Shown: piece by piece, positions 37,104 to 39,271 of the stretch
Layout of the letters: the number at the start of each line of letters is the position of its first letter
Position numbering within the stretch: the first letter of the stretch is position 1
Assembly (NCBI GenBank): GCA_045536815.1
Contig: JAZSOH010000033.1
Span: 1 to 39,271 of the forward strand
Length of the DNA stretch: 39,271 bases
DNA from: UMGS1279 sp045536815
GTDB taxonomy: Bacteria; Bacillota; Clostridia; Oscillospirales; Acutalibacteraceae
Direction of reading: 5' to 3'
Program-made: the position numbers and the translations under genes
The notes under the pieces: model-generated
Database searches by the model: none
What the model saw: the letters and a program-made list of their open reading frames with translations, nothing else
What the model was told of the DNA's origin: nothing

Positions 37104-39271
37104 ATGAAAGAGAACAAATCTAAGGTATCAACAAATAAAAAAACAACGACTTCAGTTTCAAAGAAAACGAAAACGGAAGTAGCATTACAGAAAAATTCAA
37201 AGAATAATACTGAAATTCAGATGCTTTCCAAAGCATGTGATAGACTTTTTGGTTGTGACATTAAAGAAGCGACATCACAGCAGATGTATAAATCGCTTTG
37301 CAGTGTTGTTCAGGAGCTTCTTGCCACAAAGAGAAAGAAGTTTCATGATAAATACCGCAAAAATGGCGATAAACAGGTTTATTATATGTCAATGGAATTT
37401 TTGGTAGGCACATCACTTCGCAATAATCTATATAACCTTGGTGTTGAAGAAGATTTTGCCAAGGCAGTGAAAAAATGCGGGTTTAACATTCAAGATATGT
37501 ACGATATGGAGCCGGATGCAGGACTTGGAAACGGTGGTCTTGGACGACTTGCATCTTGCTATCTTGATTCAATGACAAGTGTTGGACTTCCCGGAACGGG
37601 ATTTTCAATTCGCTATGAATTTGGTATTTTCAAGCAAAAAATAGTCGATGGATGGCAGATGGAGTTCCCTGATGACTGGCTTAGCATGGGTGATGTATGG
37701 CTTAATCCCAGAGAAGACGAAGCTGTTGAAGTAAGGTTTGGCGGCGAAGTCAATGGTTGGGACGATAATGGTAAATATAAGGTTGCACACACAAACTATA
37801 ATTCTGTTATTGCCGTACCCTATGATATGTATATTTCTGGATACGACACAGGAGCGGTTAATAAACTGGTCCTGTGGAGTGCAAAATCTGCAAACCGTTT
37901 TGATATGACCGCCTTTTCCCGGGGTGATTATGTAAAATCACTTGAAGAGAATACTATGGCAGAGGTTATTTCGAAGGTACTTTACCCTGCTGATGATCAC
38001 ATTGCAGGTAAAATATTAAGACTAAAGCAGCAGTATTTACTTGTATCTGCTTCGTTGCAAAGTATTATAAACAGCCACTTAAAGCGTTGTGGTACACTTG
38101 ATAACCTGTCTGAAAAAATTGCTATTCACATTAACGATACTCATCCGGCTCTTTGTGTGCCTGAACTTATGCGAATTCTTGTGGATGAATATGGTTACGG
38201 TTGGGACGATGCATGGAAAATCACGTGCGAGACATTAACATATACAAACCATACTGTAATGAGCGAGGCTCTTGAACGCTGGAATGAAAACCTGTTCAAA
38301 GAACAATTGCCCCGAATCCACCAGATTGTATGCGAAATCAACCGTCGACTAGTAGCACAGCTTCATGTGATTTATCCGGGGGATATTGCAAAGATTGATT
38401 ATATGGCAGTAATAGCCCATGGTGAAGTTCGTATGGCTAACCTTTGCCTTGCTGCATGTCATAAGGTAAATGGTGTTTCAAAACTTCATAGCGATATCTT
38501 GAAAAATGGTATTTTCCAAGATTATTATAATATTGATAAGGCTAAATTTACAAATGTAACCAATGGCATAGCCTACAGAAGATGGCTATGTCAGTCTAAT
38601 CCTGAACTTACTGCATACCTGACAGAATTAATCGGTGACGGTTTTAAGCACGACAGTATGGAACTTGAAAAGCTTTTGAAATATTCTGACGACGAAAAGG
38701 TATTAAATAAACTTTCCGAAATTAAGCATAGCAACAAGGTTCGTCTTGCAAAATATATTGCTGAAGTAAATGGTGTTAATGTATCCCCGGATTCTATATT
38801 TGATATTCAAGTTAAGCGTCTTCATGAATACAAACGTCAACTTTTAAATGTACTTCACATTTTATACCTTTACAACAAAATAAAAAATAACCCAAAAGGT
38901 GATTTTGTTCCAAGAACATTTATATTTGCAGCAAAGGCATCTGCGGGTTATATTATGGCAAAACAAATTATCCGTTTGATTGTTGCAGTATCAGAAATGA
39001 TTAACGCCGACCCTGAAGTACGTGATAAGATTAAGGTTGTATTTATCGAAGACTACAAAGTTTCTCTTGCTGAAATTATTATCCCTGCAGCAGATATTTC
39101 TGAACAAATTTCTGTTGCCGGCAAAGAAGCATCAGGAACAGGTAACATGAAACTTATGATTAACGGTGCTGTAACTTTAGGAACCTTAGATGGTGCCAAT
39201 GTTGAAATACATGAGCAAGTTGGGGACGAAAATATGTTCCTGTTTGGTCTTCATGCAGATGAAGTTGAGGA
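37104..39271 (+). CDS. glgP: Glycogen/alpha-glucan phosphorylase, partial (runs off the window)
   Basis: GlgP releases glucose-1-phosphate from the non-reducing ends of alpha-glucans using a PLP cofactor. The frame is open from ATG 37104 to the window end (722 codons). A lysine/threonine-rich tail of about 35 residues (MKENKSKVSTNKKTTTSVSK) comes first and is not part of the usual core. Landmarks: YYMSMEFLVGTSLRNNLYNLG, EPDAGLGNGGLGRLASCYLDS, IHINDTHPALCVPELMRIL, VTNGIAYRRWL, DIQVKRLHEYKRQLLN and the PLP-lysine region EASGTGNMKLMINGAVTLGT (about 675-695). The ribosome site is GAAGGA, 8 bases after glgA. The last portion, roughly 70-100 residues, lies outside the window. Confidence 0.96.
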   Translation, partial: MKENKSKVSTNKKTTTSVSKKTKTEVALQKNSKNNTEIQMLSKACDRLFGCDIKEATSQQMYKSLCSVVQELLATKRKKFHDKYRKNGDKQVYYMSMEFLVGTSLRNNLYNLGVEEDFAKAVKKCGFNIQDMYDMEPDAGLGNGGLGRLASCYLDSMTSVGLPGTGFSIRYEFGIFKQKIVDGWQMEFPDDWLSMGDVWLNPREDEAVEVRFGGEVNGWDDNGKYKVAHTNYNSVIAVPYDMYISGYDTGAVNKLVLWSAKSANRFDMTAFSRGDYVKSLEENTMAEVISKVLYPADDHIAGKILRLKQQYLLVSASLQSIINSHLKRCGTLDNLSEKIAIHINDTHPALCVPELMRILVDEYGYGWDDAWKITCETLTYTNHTVMSEALERWNENLFKEQLPRIHQIVCEINRRLVAQLHVIYPGDIAKIDYMAVIAHGEVRMANLCLAACHKVNGVSKLHSDILKNGIFQDYYNIDKAKFTNVTNGIAYRRWLCQSNPELTAYLTELIGDGFKHDSMELEKLLKYSDDEKVLNKLSEIKHSNKVRLAKYIAEVNGVNVSPDSIFDIQVKRLHEYKRQLLNVLHILYLYNKIKNNPKGDFVPRTFIFAAKASAGYIMAKQIIRLIVAVSEMINADPEVRDKIKVVFIEDYKVSLAEIIIPAADISEQISVAGKEASGTGNMKLMINGAVTLGTLDGANVEIHEQVGDENMFLFGLHADEVE

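Overview
The window looks like chromosomal DNA of a low-GC, endospore-forming member of the Clostridia. This rests on spoIVA, a SleB-type cortex hydrolase, a CotJC-like manganese catalase, strong AAGGAGG-type ribosome sites, TTGACA/TATAAT promoters and the clostridial GlgC/GlgD pair. Assignment below class level (gut Oscillospirales-like) is inference only.

Layout. (1) 1-180: an inverted-repeat element abutting the 3' end of a tRNA, then a strong hairpin. (2) 368-6873: housekeeping genes. spoIVA converges on a cysK-metA sulfur amino acid operon. Divergent from that operon runs birA-nadE-ECF S-component-creatininase. (3) 6927-16492: a divergent sugar-catabolism locus. The leftward operon encodes a TIM-like isomerase, a KdsD-like SIS isomerase, a long-form YjbQ protein, a DeoR regulator and an FGGY kinase. 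The rightward operon encodes a fructose-6-phosphate-aldolase-like enzyme, a NagA-like deacylase, a divergent NagB-like protein, an aldose-1-epimerase-like protein and a cytosolic ceramidase-domain protein. The two arms share a 157-bp intergenic region with back-to-back sigma-A promoters and an 11-bp-spaced direct repeat at the likely leftward transcription start. No transporter lies in the locus and its substrate cannot be read from sequence. This is the best candidate for an undescribed pathway. (4) 16561-25283: RluA pseudouridine synthase, AzlCD amino acid exporter, radical SAM activase-like protein, SleB, TtcA-like tRNA thiolase, a membrane protein downstream of lactate permease, DUF421 protein and manganese catalase.

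(5) 25300-27000: a disturbed junction. A second creatininase-family gene ends inside a tRNA-minihelix-like hairpin. Then come a terminator, an array of palindromes with a roughly 24-bp period whose linkers flip orientation in the middle, a second terminator with the same arms, and the 3' end of a probable tRNA-Gln on the opposite strand. The whole is close to mirror-symmetric.

(6) 27093-39271: a glycogen/glucan region with phosphoglucomutase, glucose-6-phosphate isomerase, 4-alpha-glucanotransferase (opposite strand), glgC, glgD, glgA and a glgP that runs off the end. The branching-enzyme gene in this set, glgB, is a clear pseudogene with a lost N-terminus, several frameshifts and an internal deletion removing two catalytic residues. 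Another decayed ORF follows phosphoglucomutase. The remaining enzymes still form a coherent route: glucose-6-P to glucose-1-P to ADP-glucose to linear alpha-glucan, with phosphorolysis back to glucose-1-P. Branching must come from elsewhere or be absent.
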